From: JBHIBA01 sp046758845
GTDB lineage: Bacteria > UBA8248 > JACPRG01 > G963555815
Assembly: GCA_046758845.1 (NCBI GenBank)
Contig: JBHIBA010000268.1
Span: forward strand, 1 to 6,494
Length of the DNA: 6,494 bases
Reading direction: 5' to 3'
Part shown: positions 1 through 5,263 of the stretch, one piece after another
Numbering within the stretch: position 1 is the first letter of the stretch
How the letters are laid out: every line of letters starts with the position of its first letter
Notes under the pieces: model-generated
What the model saw: only the letters and a program-made list of their open reading frames with translations
What the model was told of the DNA's origin: nothing
The model's database searches: none
Program-made: the position numbers and the translations under genes

Positions 1-50
1 CCCTGAGTTAATGTTTGCTGTATAAATGATGATAAATTAAGGAGTTACTA

Positions 51-178
51 GTGTCGCGTCCCTCAAGTTCGTTCAATAAGAAAAACGGTGTCTCTCAGAC
101 CGAAAGCGTTGTGGTTTCTGGAAAATGCGCCTACTTCACCTCAAGAACTTTTGAAATGAATTTCCGGGACGGCACACT
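51..178. mobile_element. Miniature inverted-repeat element (MITE), IS630-like ends
   Basis: The left end reads CTAGTGTCGCGTCCC from 48. The right end, read inward from 180 on the other strand, is CTAGTGTGCCGTCCC. Carried on to 33 bases, the two ends match at 24 positions. A TA dinucleotide sits outside each end (49-50 and 179-180) within C-TA-G, so the element proper is 51-178, too short for a transposase. IS630/Tc1-mariner transposases duplicate TA, and IS630 is known to prefer 5'-CTAG-3' targets, which matches. Assignment to that family is inference from ends and target only. The interior is AT-richer than the genes in this window. A related single end lies at 2473-2505. Confidence 0.6.
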
Positions 179-204
179 AGCTGGGACGATTTGTAGTTGA
201 CACA

Positions 205-461
205 GATGTCACCCGGCGGCTGAGGGGATCAGAAGAAAACCGGGTGTAGCCGCGATTTGAGCACATTCGCTTCGCTCACTACAGGCTCCGCGGAAATCGC
301 GGCCTGTGCTGTCCCGATCGCCGGCACAGCCTGCGCCCGCGGGGTCTGCGACCCCTCGCTCAGAGCGGGGCCACGACGGCAGATGAAATTCTTGCAACCA
401 AGCACCGGGGAGTTTTTCAGCAGCCTTCCATGAGCGTCCGTGACCGAAAGGGATGTCACCC
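205..461. repeat. GC-rich structured segment between 10-bp direct repeats
   Basis: GATGTCACCC occurs at 205-214 and again at 452-461. Between them is sequence dense in inverted repeats: CCGCGATTT (250-258) pairs with AAATCGCGG (294-302), GGGGTC-TGC-GACCCC lies around 340-354, and CGCTC-A-GAGCG lies around 357-367. A motif ending in GTTTTTCAGCAGCC (about 412-425) resembles ends of dispersed bacterial repeats I have seen, but I cannot name a family. Open frames crossing this stretch have no start-site support and look accidental. It may be an inserted non-autonomous repeat or a structured RNA. Confidence 0.4.
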
Positions 462-594
462 CGAGGGAAGTGAAGGGCTCGTTACTCCCTTTGCCACGCG
501 AGAGTCCATGACCCCCTGGGGCTCCACATCTTTAGCCTTTAGGAAAGGGCGCGCAGGCGAGTGAAGCCGAAGCGAAAGAGAGGCTGGTTCGCGT
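462..594. other. Non-coding stretch downstream of the last gene
   Basis: No gene is supported here. A short hairpin CCTTT-AGG-AAAGG lies around 537-549, and CCCC-T-GGGG around 513-521. Neither is followed by a T-run on the minus strand, so no clear terminator is seen for the gene ending at 595. The segment around 452-481 looks like a degenerate copy of a dispersed repeat, but this is an impression only. Confidence 0.3.
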
Positions 595-1068
595 TCAGTC
601 CCACCCTGGGAAAATCTTCTCCGGCCCCTGCCCGGCAGCACGGAGCCGGAGAGCCTCATCAAAGCGCTCCAACTGGTTTTCCGGTGCAACGCGTCCCTTC
701 CCGACTTCCCATAAGACTCCCACAAAAACCTGGCCGATCTCCGCCCGGGCCTCCTCGTGCGTCAGGCCGTCGCTGCGGAGTTTTCGGTAAGTCTTTCGGG
801 CCACCTTGTCTTCATTGCGCCCGATCATCCCCTCTACTGCGACTTCGACAGCCAGTGCGGCAAACGGATCAGTGCCCTCGGGTGTCAGGACCTCCACGTC
901 CTCAGGCTCATCCGCCTGTTCCCACCATTCCGTCCACTCAGGATGCGCTGCCATCCGTTCGGCGAAACGCTTGTCCTCTCCCTTCAAGCGATTACCGGCT
1001 TTGTACGCCCTCCAAACCCGGGCGAAATGGGCTCGCGAAGCAATGCGGAAAAATGCCACCATGTCCAT
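595..1068 (-). CDS. DUF1841-like small protein of unknown function
   Basis: This 157-residue protein is soluble, charged and probably mostly helical, with no signal peptide or membrane segment. The layout recalls DUF1841 (proteins of about 140 residues, function unknown): an N-terminal helix beginning FFRIASRAHFARVW, an AHPEW motif at 41-45, a hydrophobic stretch DPFAALAVEVAVEGMI at 67-82 where DUF1841 has NPFLHM.LHLA, and a helix at 101-120 (GLTHEEARAEIG...VLW) matching the family's HEAEH...LGE.LW end. The family's conserved histidines are mostly replaced here, so it is a divergent relative at best. The ATG at 1068 is chosen because GGAGG lies 7 nt upstream. An in-frame ATG at 1062 is less well spaced. 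It stands 145 nt downstream of the FAH-family gene and may share its transcript. That it is a gene is well supported; the family is tentative. Confidence 0.75.
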   Translation of the reverse strand: MDMVAFFRIASRAHFARVWRAYKAGNRLKGEDKRFAERMAAHPEWTEWWEQADEPEDVEVLTPEGTDPFAALAVEVAVEGMIGRNEDKVARKTYRKLRSDGLTHEEARAEIGQVFVGVLWEVGKGRVAPENQLERFDEALRLRAAGQGPEKIFPGWD

Positions 1069-1072
1069 AAAC

Positions 1073-1080
1073 TCACCTCC
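1073..1080 (-). promoter_or_regulatory. Strong ribosome binding site for the 1068 start
   Basis: The minus strand reads GGAGGTGA here, a near-full complement to the anti-Shine-Dalgarno sequence. GGAGG ends 7 nt before the ATG at 1068, which decides this start over the ATG at 1062. Confidence 0.75.
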
Positions 1081-1213
1081 CGTCTAAATCCATCTGGGAT
1101 GGATCATTCTGCTAGGTCCGCGCAATTGTCATGAGGACTCCGAACGCGCTGCACTGAAAGGGCCGCCCGGTGGATGAGCCGACTTCAAGGAAAGCCGCCA
1201 AGCCCCGCATGCG

Positions 1214-2182
1214 TCATGGCCCTGATGACCGCTCAGAGGATGGCGCGACCACCGGGTTCACCAGGCATCCGACCCTCTCGACCTCGCATTCCATGACGTC
1301 TCCGGCCTTTAGAAACCTGGGCGGCGTCATGGCAAAGGCGCAGCCTTCGGGCGTCCCCGTGGCGAACAGGTCACCGGCCTCAATCGTGACCCCCTGCGAG
1401 AAGACGGAGATGCACGCCGGGATGTCGAAGATCAGGTCCGACGTGTTGGCGTCCTGGCGGGTTTCGCCGTTGATGCGGCAGGTGACGCGCAACGCGTGCG
1501 GATCGGGGATCTCATCCTTGGTGACGATCCAGGGGCCGACGGGGAAAGAGGTGTCCAGGGACTTCCCGAGGAACCATTGCTTGTGCTCGTGTTGCAGGTC
1601 CCGGGCCGAGACGTCGTTGCAGACGGTGTAGCCGAAGATGTAATCCATGACCTTTTCGGGCGGAATCCCCCGGCCGGCCTTTCCGATGATGACGGCAAGC
1701 TCCGCCTCGTAGTCCAACTCCTTCGTGATGGGATGGTGGATGACGTCTGCCCGGTGCCCCACCAGGCTGGTGGCCGCCTTGGTGAAATAGATGGGGCGCT
1801 CGATCACCGCCGAGCCGAGCTGGGCGGCGTAGACCCGCGAGCCTTCCTCCGCGTGGGCCTGGTAATTGCGGCCCAGCATGACGGGGTTCTTTCCGGGGCG
1901 GGGGATCGGCGGAAGGAACGTCACTTCGTCCACAGGCTTTTGGGCGGATTCCGGAATTCGCCCGATGAAGCGTTCCAGCTTGTCTTCCAGCGCTCGGAGG
2001 GGAGCTTCCCACTCCTGCCACGCCCCGATGATTCCCTTCAGGTCCGGAAGCGGACCTGCGGGGACGCTTCCTCCCAGGTCAGGCCCGGCCGCTTCGAGGC
2101 AGACCCGGAGGTCGTACACCTTCCCGCGGACGTGGAGACCAACGACGTCGCCGTCTTCATGTCCATAAGTCAACAGTTGCAT
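1214..2182 (-). CDS. Fumarylacetoacetate hydrolase (FAH) family protein
   Basis: This 322-residue cytoplasmic enzyme belongs to the FAH superfamily, metal-dependent enzymes that hydrolyse, hydrate or decarboxylate 2-oxo acids such as 2-oxohept-3-enedioate or acylpyruvates. Residues 1-90 form the variable N-terminal part. The catalytic domain starts near GRNYQAHAEE (104-113). The metal ligands are recognisable: E159 and E161 in DYEAELAV, and D190 in CNDVSARD. K207 in GKSLDTSFPVGPW and the GTPEG loop (276-280) are also in place. Length is normal, and the family's MxLxTY-type N-terminus supports the ATG at 2182, preceded by a purine-rich GAGAGAAAGAGG tract that runs right up to the start. The exact substrate cannot be read from sequence. 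It follows the broken small gene by 71 nt. A role in catabolism of an aromatic or sugar-derived 2-oxo acid is inferred from the family. Confidence 0.93.
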   Translation of the reverse strand: MQLLTYGHEDGDVVGLHVRGKVYDLRVCLEAAGPDLGGSVPAGPLPDLKGIIGAWQEWEAPLRALEDKLERFIGRIPESAQKPVDEVTFLPPIPRPGKNPVMLGRNYQAHAEEGSRVYAAQLGSAVIERPIYFTKAATSLVGHRADVIHHPITKELDYEAELAVIIGKAGRGIPPEKVMDYIFGYTVCNDVSARDLQHEHKQWFLGKSLDTSFPVGPWIVTKDEIPDPHALRVTCRINGETRQDANTSDLIFDIPACISVFSQGVTIEAGDLFATGTPEGCAFAMTPPRFLKAGDVMECEVERVGCLVNPVVAPSSERSSGP

Positions 2183-2218
2183 CCTCTTTCTCTCATTTCA
2201 ATAGTAGATGCATTTCTA

Positions 2219-2247
2219 GAGCTTGGGAATTTTCCCGCTTGCAGCTC
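2219..2247 (-). other. Nested hairpin between the small gene and the FAH gene
   Basis: GAGCT (2219-2223) pairs with AGCTC (2243-2247), and inside them GGGAA (2225-2229) pairs with TTCCC (2232-2236). It lies 7 nt past the second stop of the broken gene. There is no T-run after it on the minus strand, so a terminator role is doubtful. Confidence 0.25.
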
Positions 2248-2253
2248 AGTATT

Positions 2254-2457
2254 TTACCGCTCCATCCACTCAAGAAATTCGCTCCACTTGGCTCTTTTGC
2301 CATTTCCTATTTTTGTTTTCCCCGGACACCATTAGAGGGTTGCCTTACCAATGCGTAACTTTCCTCCGTAGCTACCATCAGGGTTGCGGACCTCCATTGT
2401 AATCCCCTTGTTGCCAAACGACATTGTGACATCAAAGTCTCGCAGCCTAACATCCAT
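2254..2457 (-). pseudogene. Small gene (67 codons) interrupted by an in-frame TAA
   Basis: From the ATG at 2457 the frame gives 41 residues, including FGNKGITMEVRNPDGS and GGKLRIGKATL, then TAA at 2332-2334. The same frame then continues for 25 codons, WCPGKTKIGNGKRAK... ending EWMER, to a second TAA at 2254. The whole resembles a family of roughly 65-residue bacterial proteins, known to me only from memory and without a function, in which the GK-x-x-L/V-x-W-C-x-G motif is continuous. The TAA would then replace one residue between L and W; GAA to TAA is one possible single change. AAGGAG sits 7 nt before the ATG. The gene is much AT-richer than its neighbours, suggesting transfer. TAA is not a selenocysteine or pyrrolysine codon, so a nonsense mutation or sequencing error is likelier than recoding. 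A genuine 41-residue product (2332-2457) is the alternative. Confidence 0.6.
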
Positions 2458-2464
2458 TTTCGCT

Positions 2465-2470
2465 CTCCTT
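2465..2470 (-). promoter_or_regulatory. Ribosome binding site of the small broken gene
   Basis: AAGGAG on the minus strand is followed by AGCGAAA (7 nt) and then the ATG at 2457. This is the best reason to accept that start for a gene too short to stand out by length. Confidence 0.65.
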
Positions 2471-2472
2471 GT

Positions 2473-2505
2473 CTAGTGTGGCGTCCGCGAAATTCGGTCA
2501 ACATG
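2473..2505. mobile_element. Solo end related to the 51-178 element
   Basis: CTAGTGTGGCGTCCGC starts at 2473. Over 33 bases it matches the left end at 48-80 at 25 positions and the inverted right end (180-148) at 24. It has the same C-TA-G context. No oppositely oriented partner was found downstream, so it is a remnant end or one end of a decayed element. It ends only 2 nt before the ribosome binding site of the small gene, so the original promoter region of that gene may have been replaced. Confidence 0.5.
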
Positions 2506-2526
2506 TTTTGCGCCCCCCAGGCTCAG

Positions 2527-2555
2527 GGGTGCCACGGGCGGCTCGTCCGCCCGTG
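2527..2555. repeat. Palindromic repeat A (REP-like)
   Basis: GGGTGCCAC (2527-2535) leads into a perfect 9-bp stem: CACGGGCGG (2533-2541), loop CTCGT, CCGCCCGTG (2547-2555). It forms an inverted pair with the element at 2590-2618. Confidence 0.7.
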
Positions 2556-2589
2556 CCTCCTCTTCGGCTTCCATCCATGGAAAAGGCCG

Positions 2590-2618
2590 CACTGGCAGGC
2601 AAGCTGCCAGTGGCACCC
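2590..2618. repeat. Palindromic repeat B, inverted copy of A
   Basis: A perfect 9-bp stem, CACTGGCAG (2590-2598) with CTGCCAGTG (2604-2612), is followed by GTGGCACCC (2610-2618). Read on the minus strand it begins GGGTGCCAC like repeat A. The four stem bases that differ from A form two base pairs and keep pairing. Confidence 0.7.
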
Positions 2619-2660
2619 GGCCGTTTGGAAGCCGGGAACTTATGTCGCGAACTTACGGGA

Positions 2661-2680
2661 CAGGAGACTATTGACTCCTG
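2661..2680. other. Short hairpin between the two repeat pairs
   Basis: CAGGAG (2661-2666) pairs with CTCCTG (2675-2680) over an 8-nt loop. No T-run follows on either strand and no role is evident. Confidence 0.3.
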
Positions 2681-2720
2681 CATCAGTAATGTCCTATGTG
2701 GACCTTCGAAGTCCTGCAAC

Positions 2721-2746
2721 GGGCCGGTACGGAGACCGGCCCCTAC
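2721..2746 (-). repeat. Palindromic repeat C (REP-like, GTAG foot)
   Basis: GGGCCGGT (2721-2728) pairs with ACCGGCCC (2735-2742) over a 6-nt loop. On the minus strand the element starts with GTAG (2746-2743), the 5' tetranucleotide typical of REP sequences mobilised by RAYT (TnpA-REP) transposases. It is an inverted copy of repeat D. Confidence 0.7.
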
Positions 2747-2774
2747 GAGCAGAAATCCGCGCCCGGTGCCCAAT

Positions 2775-2800
2775 GTAGGGGCGGGTCTCCGTACCCGCCC
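2775..2800 (+). repeat. Palindromic repeat D (REP-like, GTAG foot)
   Basis: GTAG (2775-2778) is followed by GGGCGGGT (2779-2786), loop CTCCGT, and ACCCGCCC (2793-2800). Compared with repeat C over 27 positions, only two bases differ and they pair with each other. No RAYT gene is present in the window, so any mobilising enzyme would be encoded elsewhere. Confidence 0.7.
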
Positions 2801-2818
2801 GACAGATCCGCGTCGGGC
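2797..2818. other. Hairpin overlapping repeat D
   Basis: GCCCGAC (2797-2803) pairs with GTCGGGC (2812-2818). It shares GCCC with repeat D, so the two folds exclude each other. It lies about 50 nt beyond the aminotransferase stop and could stabilise the mRNA 3' end. There is no T-run after it on the minus strand. Confidence 0.35.
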
Positions 2819-2870
2819 CGCAATGAGGACATTATTTATGCCGTGCTCAACAGTAGAGTTTTCCGAAGTC

Positions 2871-3986
2871 TCATTGTGAATCAGTCCCAAGAGCCTCCAG
2901 GACCCGCTCGTTCTCCTCTCGCGTTCCGACGGAGATGCGGATGGTTCCCGGCGCTCCAAAGCCCCTCCCGGCGCGGGCCAGGATCCCCCGGTCCAGGAGG
3001 TGTTCAAACACGGCGTCGGCGCGCCCTCCGATCTCGATCAGGATGAAGTTGGCTTGAGAAGGGACGTGCCGGATTCCCCTCTCTCTCAGCCCCGCCTCCA
3101 GGAACTTTCGTTCCCCGATGATGAACTCCCGGCTCTTTCGGTAATGTTCCTCGTCCTCCAGGGCCGCCAGGGCGGCCGCCTGCGCGACCCGGTTGACGTT
3201 GAAGAACTCCTTGGCCCGGAGCATGTAGGAAATCAACCCTGGCTCGCCCAGGACATATCCGACGCGCAGGCCCGCCAGGCCGTACACCTTGGAAAGGGTC
3301 TTGAGAATCAGCAGGTGGGGTGGGTCCCCCTTCCTCAACCGCCCGATGGTGTCGGCGTAGGGAATTCCCTCTTCCAGAAAATCCCGGTAGGCCTCGTCGG
3401 AGACCACGACGGTTCGGGCGGAAACCGCGCCCAGGACCCGATCGAAGTCCCCGGGGGCCAGGACGGTGCCCCCCGGGTTATGGGGGCTGCACAAGTAGAG
3501 AAGCTTCGTCCGGGGCGAGAGGCGTCTCAGGACGTCATCAACGTCGATGGCGCGGTCGCGTAGCGGGCTGAAAACCAGCTTCGCCCCCTCTACCTGGGCT
3601 GTGACCACGTACGTTCCAAAAGCCGGACTGGGAATGAGGACCTCGTCGTCTTCATTCAGGAGGACGCGGGAAAATACCGAGATGACCTCGTCGCCCCCGT
3701 TTCCCACAAAAACGTGATCGGCCGTGAGGCCGTGCTTTTTTCCGATGGCCGTCCGAAGCTCCAGGCTCAAGGGGTCCGGGTAGCGGTTGGGCTCTTTCAG
3801 GGCCCGCTCGGCGGCCTCGATGGCCTTGGTGGAGGGGGCCAGGGGATTCTCGTTGGCCCCGATGCGGACCACCCGCTGGCCGGAGCGGCGTCTCACCTCC
3901 CCCGGGTCCGGCAGCGGCGCCACCGCGGAAAGGTTCTCGATGCCTTTGCGGAGGACCTCTTTGACGGGATGCTCGGCTTCAGCCAT
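2871..3986 (-). CDS. HisC-like PLP-dependent aminotransferase
   Basis: This 371-residue cytoplasmic enzyme of fold type I transfers an amino group between an amino acid and a 2-oxo acid. It resembles histidinol-phosphate aminotransferase (HisC). Motifs in order: ANENPLAPS (44-52), RYPD (68-71), GNGGDE (95-100; HisC usually has GNGSDE), SPHNPGG (167-173), DEAY (197-200), TLSKVYGLAGLRVGY (230-244) with K233 as the PLP-binding lysine, and R350 in TIRISVG for the substrate carboxylate. Length is typical. The ATG at 3986 is preceded by GAGGA with a 5-nt spacer and lies 12 nt after the M20 stop, so translation is probably coupled. No other histidine gene is nearby. With a DapA-family enzyme and a deacylase upstream, its substrate is more likely an intermediate of that pathway, but HisC-type enzymes are promiscuous and sequence alone does not decide. 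Confidence 0.92.
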   Translation of the reverse strand: MAEAEHPVKEVLRKGIENLSAVAPLPDPGEVRRRSGQRVVRIGANENPLAPSTKAIEAAERALKEPNRYPDPLSLELRTAIGKKHGLTADHVFVGNGGDEVISVFSRVLLNEDDEVLIPSPAFGTYVVTAQVEGAKLVFSPLRDRAIDVDDVLRRLSPRTKLLYLCSPHNPGGTVLAPGDFDRVLGAVSARTVVVSDEAYRDFLEEGIPYADTIGRLRKGDPPHLLILKTLSKVYGLAGLRVGYVLGEPGLISYMLRAKEFFNVNRVAQAAALAALEDEEHYRKSREFIIGERKFLEAGLRERGIRHVPSQANFILIEIGGRADAVFEHLLDRGILARAGRGFGAPGTIRISVGTREENERVLEALGTDSQ

Positions 3987-3998
3987 CGCGTTCCTCGT

Positions 3999-5210
3999 TC
4001 AGCCGGCCCTCGGGGGCGAAGCCAGAAATCGCAGGATAATGGCGGCGCCTTCCACGACCTCGTCGATGGGGACGGATTCCTCATGGGAGTGAGCGAGACG
4101 CAGCTCCCCCGGCCCGAAGATGACCGTGGGCATTTTCTCGGCAAAGAGACCGGCGTCCGTCCAGGCTCCCATCACGGTTCGTTCGGGACGTTTGCCGAGC
4201 TGGACTTCCACGGCCGAGGAGAGCCCCGAGACGAGGGGGTGGTCCGCGGAGATCTCCATCGGGTGTCGGACGACGCCCAGGCGGGCATCGGCCCACAGGT
4301 CGGAGTCGGCCTCGGCGAGACGTGCCAGACTTTCCTGGATAAGGGCGAAGATCTCCTCCGTCTCCCCGGCGCGGCATGTCCGCACCTCCGCCGTGAGGCG
4401 GCATCGGTCGGGAACGGTGCTCGGACCCGACCCCCCCTCGATGACGCCCATGTGCAGCTTGGGGTGCTCCAGCAGGGGATGGACGCGCTCCTTCAGGGAC
4501 GGCTTGAGCCCCTCAAGGGCTCGGATGACGTCGGCCATCTTGGCGATGGCGTCAATCCCCTGCTCGGGGACGCTGCCGTGGACCGCTTTTCCCTGGGCCT
4601 CGATCTCGATCCAGAAAAACCCCTTGTGGGCGATCACCAGGTCCAGGCCGGTGGGCTCCCCGACGACGCAAAAATCGCCCTTCAGGGCTTTGAGGAGGCT
4701 GCGCGCTCCCACGCTCTGGTCCTCCTCGTCGCTGACGGCGGCGAAGGTCACGTCGGCCGGAAGCGGATTCCCGCAATTCTGCGCGGCGTGCACGGCGGCG
4801 AGGAACATGACCAGCTGCCCTTTGGCGTCCAGCGAACCCCGTCCGAACATGCGCCCGTCCTGCACGGCCGGCTCGAAGGGGCGGTCCATTCCCGACACGT
4901 CCACGGTGTCCAGGTGCGAGCACAGGATGACCTCCGGCCCGTCGCCCCGGCCCTTCCACCTGCCGGTGACGTTGGGCCTTCTCTCCGCGTCCTCCCCCGC
5001 CTCCTCGGCAGGAGACAATTCGACCGCTGCGCCCAGGGCCCGCAACTCCTGCGCCAAGCGGAGAGCCAAAACATATTCGCCGGGCTGGTCGGGGTCGTCG
5101 CGCCCCGCCCCGCCCTGAGAAGTCATCGGGTTGACGCTGTTGATCCGGACGAGATCCGCCAGCAGGTCGACGGCGTATTCTCGATCGATGGTTGGAAGGG
5201 CGGGATTCAA
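3999..5210 (-). CDS. M20 family metallo-peptidase/deacylase (ArgE/DapE type)
   Basis: This 403-residue cytoplasmic, probably dizinc, enzyme would cleave an N-acyl group or peptide bond from an amino acid. Counting from the TTG start, the M20 ligands are present: H99 and D101 (SHLDTV), D128 (GRGSLDAKG), catalytic E162 with ligand E163 (SDEED), E185 (VGEPT) and H374 (AHSHEE). The dimerisation (lid) domain carries H211 (AVHGSVPEQG). A longer frame opens at an ATG at 5387 but would overlap the preceding gene by 124 nt with no family-like sequence. The TTG at 5210, with GGGGA 8 nt upstream, gives a normal N-terminus (YAVDLLADLVRINSVNP). GRGSLDAKG recalls acetylornithine/succinyl-diaminopimelate/LysK-type deacylases more than general carboxypeptidases. 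It starts 53 nt after the DapA-family gene and ends 12 nt before the aminotransferase. Substrate unknown. Confidence 0.9.
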   Translation of the reverse strand: MNPALPTIDREYAVDLLADLVRINSVNPMTSQGGAGRDDPDQPGEYVLALRLAQELRALGAAVELSPAEEAGEDAERRPNVTGRWKGRGDGPEVILCSHLDTVDVSGMDRPFEPAVQDGRMFGRGSLDAKGQLVMFLAAVHAAQNCGNPLPADVTFAAVSDEEDQSVGARSLLKALKGDFCVVGEPTGLDLVIAHKGFFWIEIEAQGKAVHGSVPEQGIDAIAKMADVIRALEGLKPSLKERVHPLLEHPKLHMGVIEGGSGPSTVPDRCRLTAEVRTCRAGETEEIFALIQESLARLAEADSDLWADARLGVVRHPMEISADHPLVSGLSSAVEVQLGKRPERTVMGAWTDAGLFAEKMPTVIFGPGELRLAHSHEESVPIDEVVEGAAIILRFLASPPRAG

Positions 5211-5218
5211 ATGTGATT

Positions 5219-5223
5219 TCCCC
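5219..5223 (-). promoter_or_regulatory. Ribosome binding site for the TTG start at 5210
   Basis: GGGGA on the minus strand, 8 nt before TTG. It is modest, but it is the only purine-rich site near the conserved N-terminus. A CGGCGG-AGCC-CCGCCG hairpin (5226-5241) lies just upstream and could limit initiation. Confidence 0.4.
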
Positions 5224-5263
5224 GTCGGCGGAGCCCCGCCGCGCTCTTGCGGGAAATTCGGCT

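Noticed and set aside
51..200. 49-codon plus-strand frame starting GTG with AAGGAG 6 nt upstream
   Set aside because: The GTG lies in the left terminal repeat of the MITE and the frame runs out through the right repeat. The product resembles nothing I know, so it is probably accidental.
196..201. TTGACA on the plus strand as a promoter
   Set aside because: There is no -10-like sequence at 16-18 nt spacing and no plus-strand gene follows.
229..459. 76-codon minus-strand frame in the structured segment
   Set aside because: It runs through overlapping inverted repeats, has no ribosome site and shows no protein-like pattern.
2201..2232. Possible promoter TTCCCA / TACTAT on the minus strand before the FAH gene
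   Set aside because: Each hexamer matches only 4 of 6 bases and the leader would be about 11 nt, too weak to list.
2473..2501. TTGACC (2501-2496) as a -35 box for the small gene
   Set aside because: With 17-nt spacing the -10 would be CACTAG, a poor match, and transcription would start inside the ribosome binding site.
2527..2818. Palindrome cluster as a CRISPR array
   Set aside because: The units are in inverted pairs, of two different families, without regular spacing or unique spacers, and no cas gene is present.
3714..5216. 500-codon plus-strand open frame
   Set aside because: It is antisense to the aminotransferase and M20 genes, which have full catalytic motifs. Long antisense frames are expected in GC-rich coding DNA.
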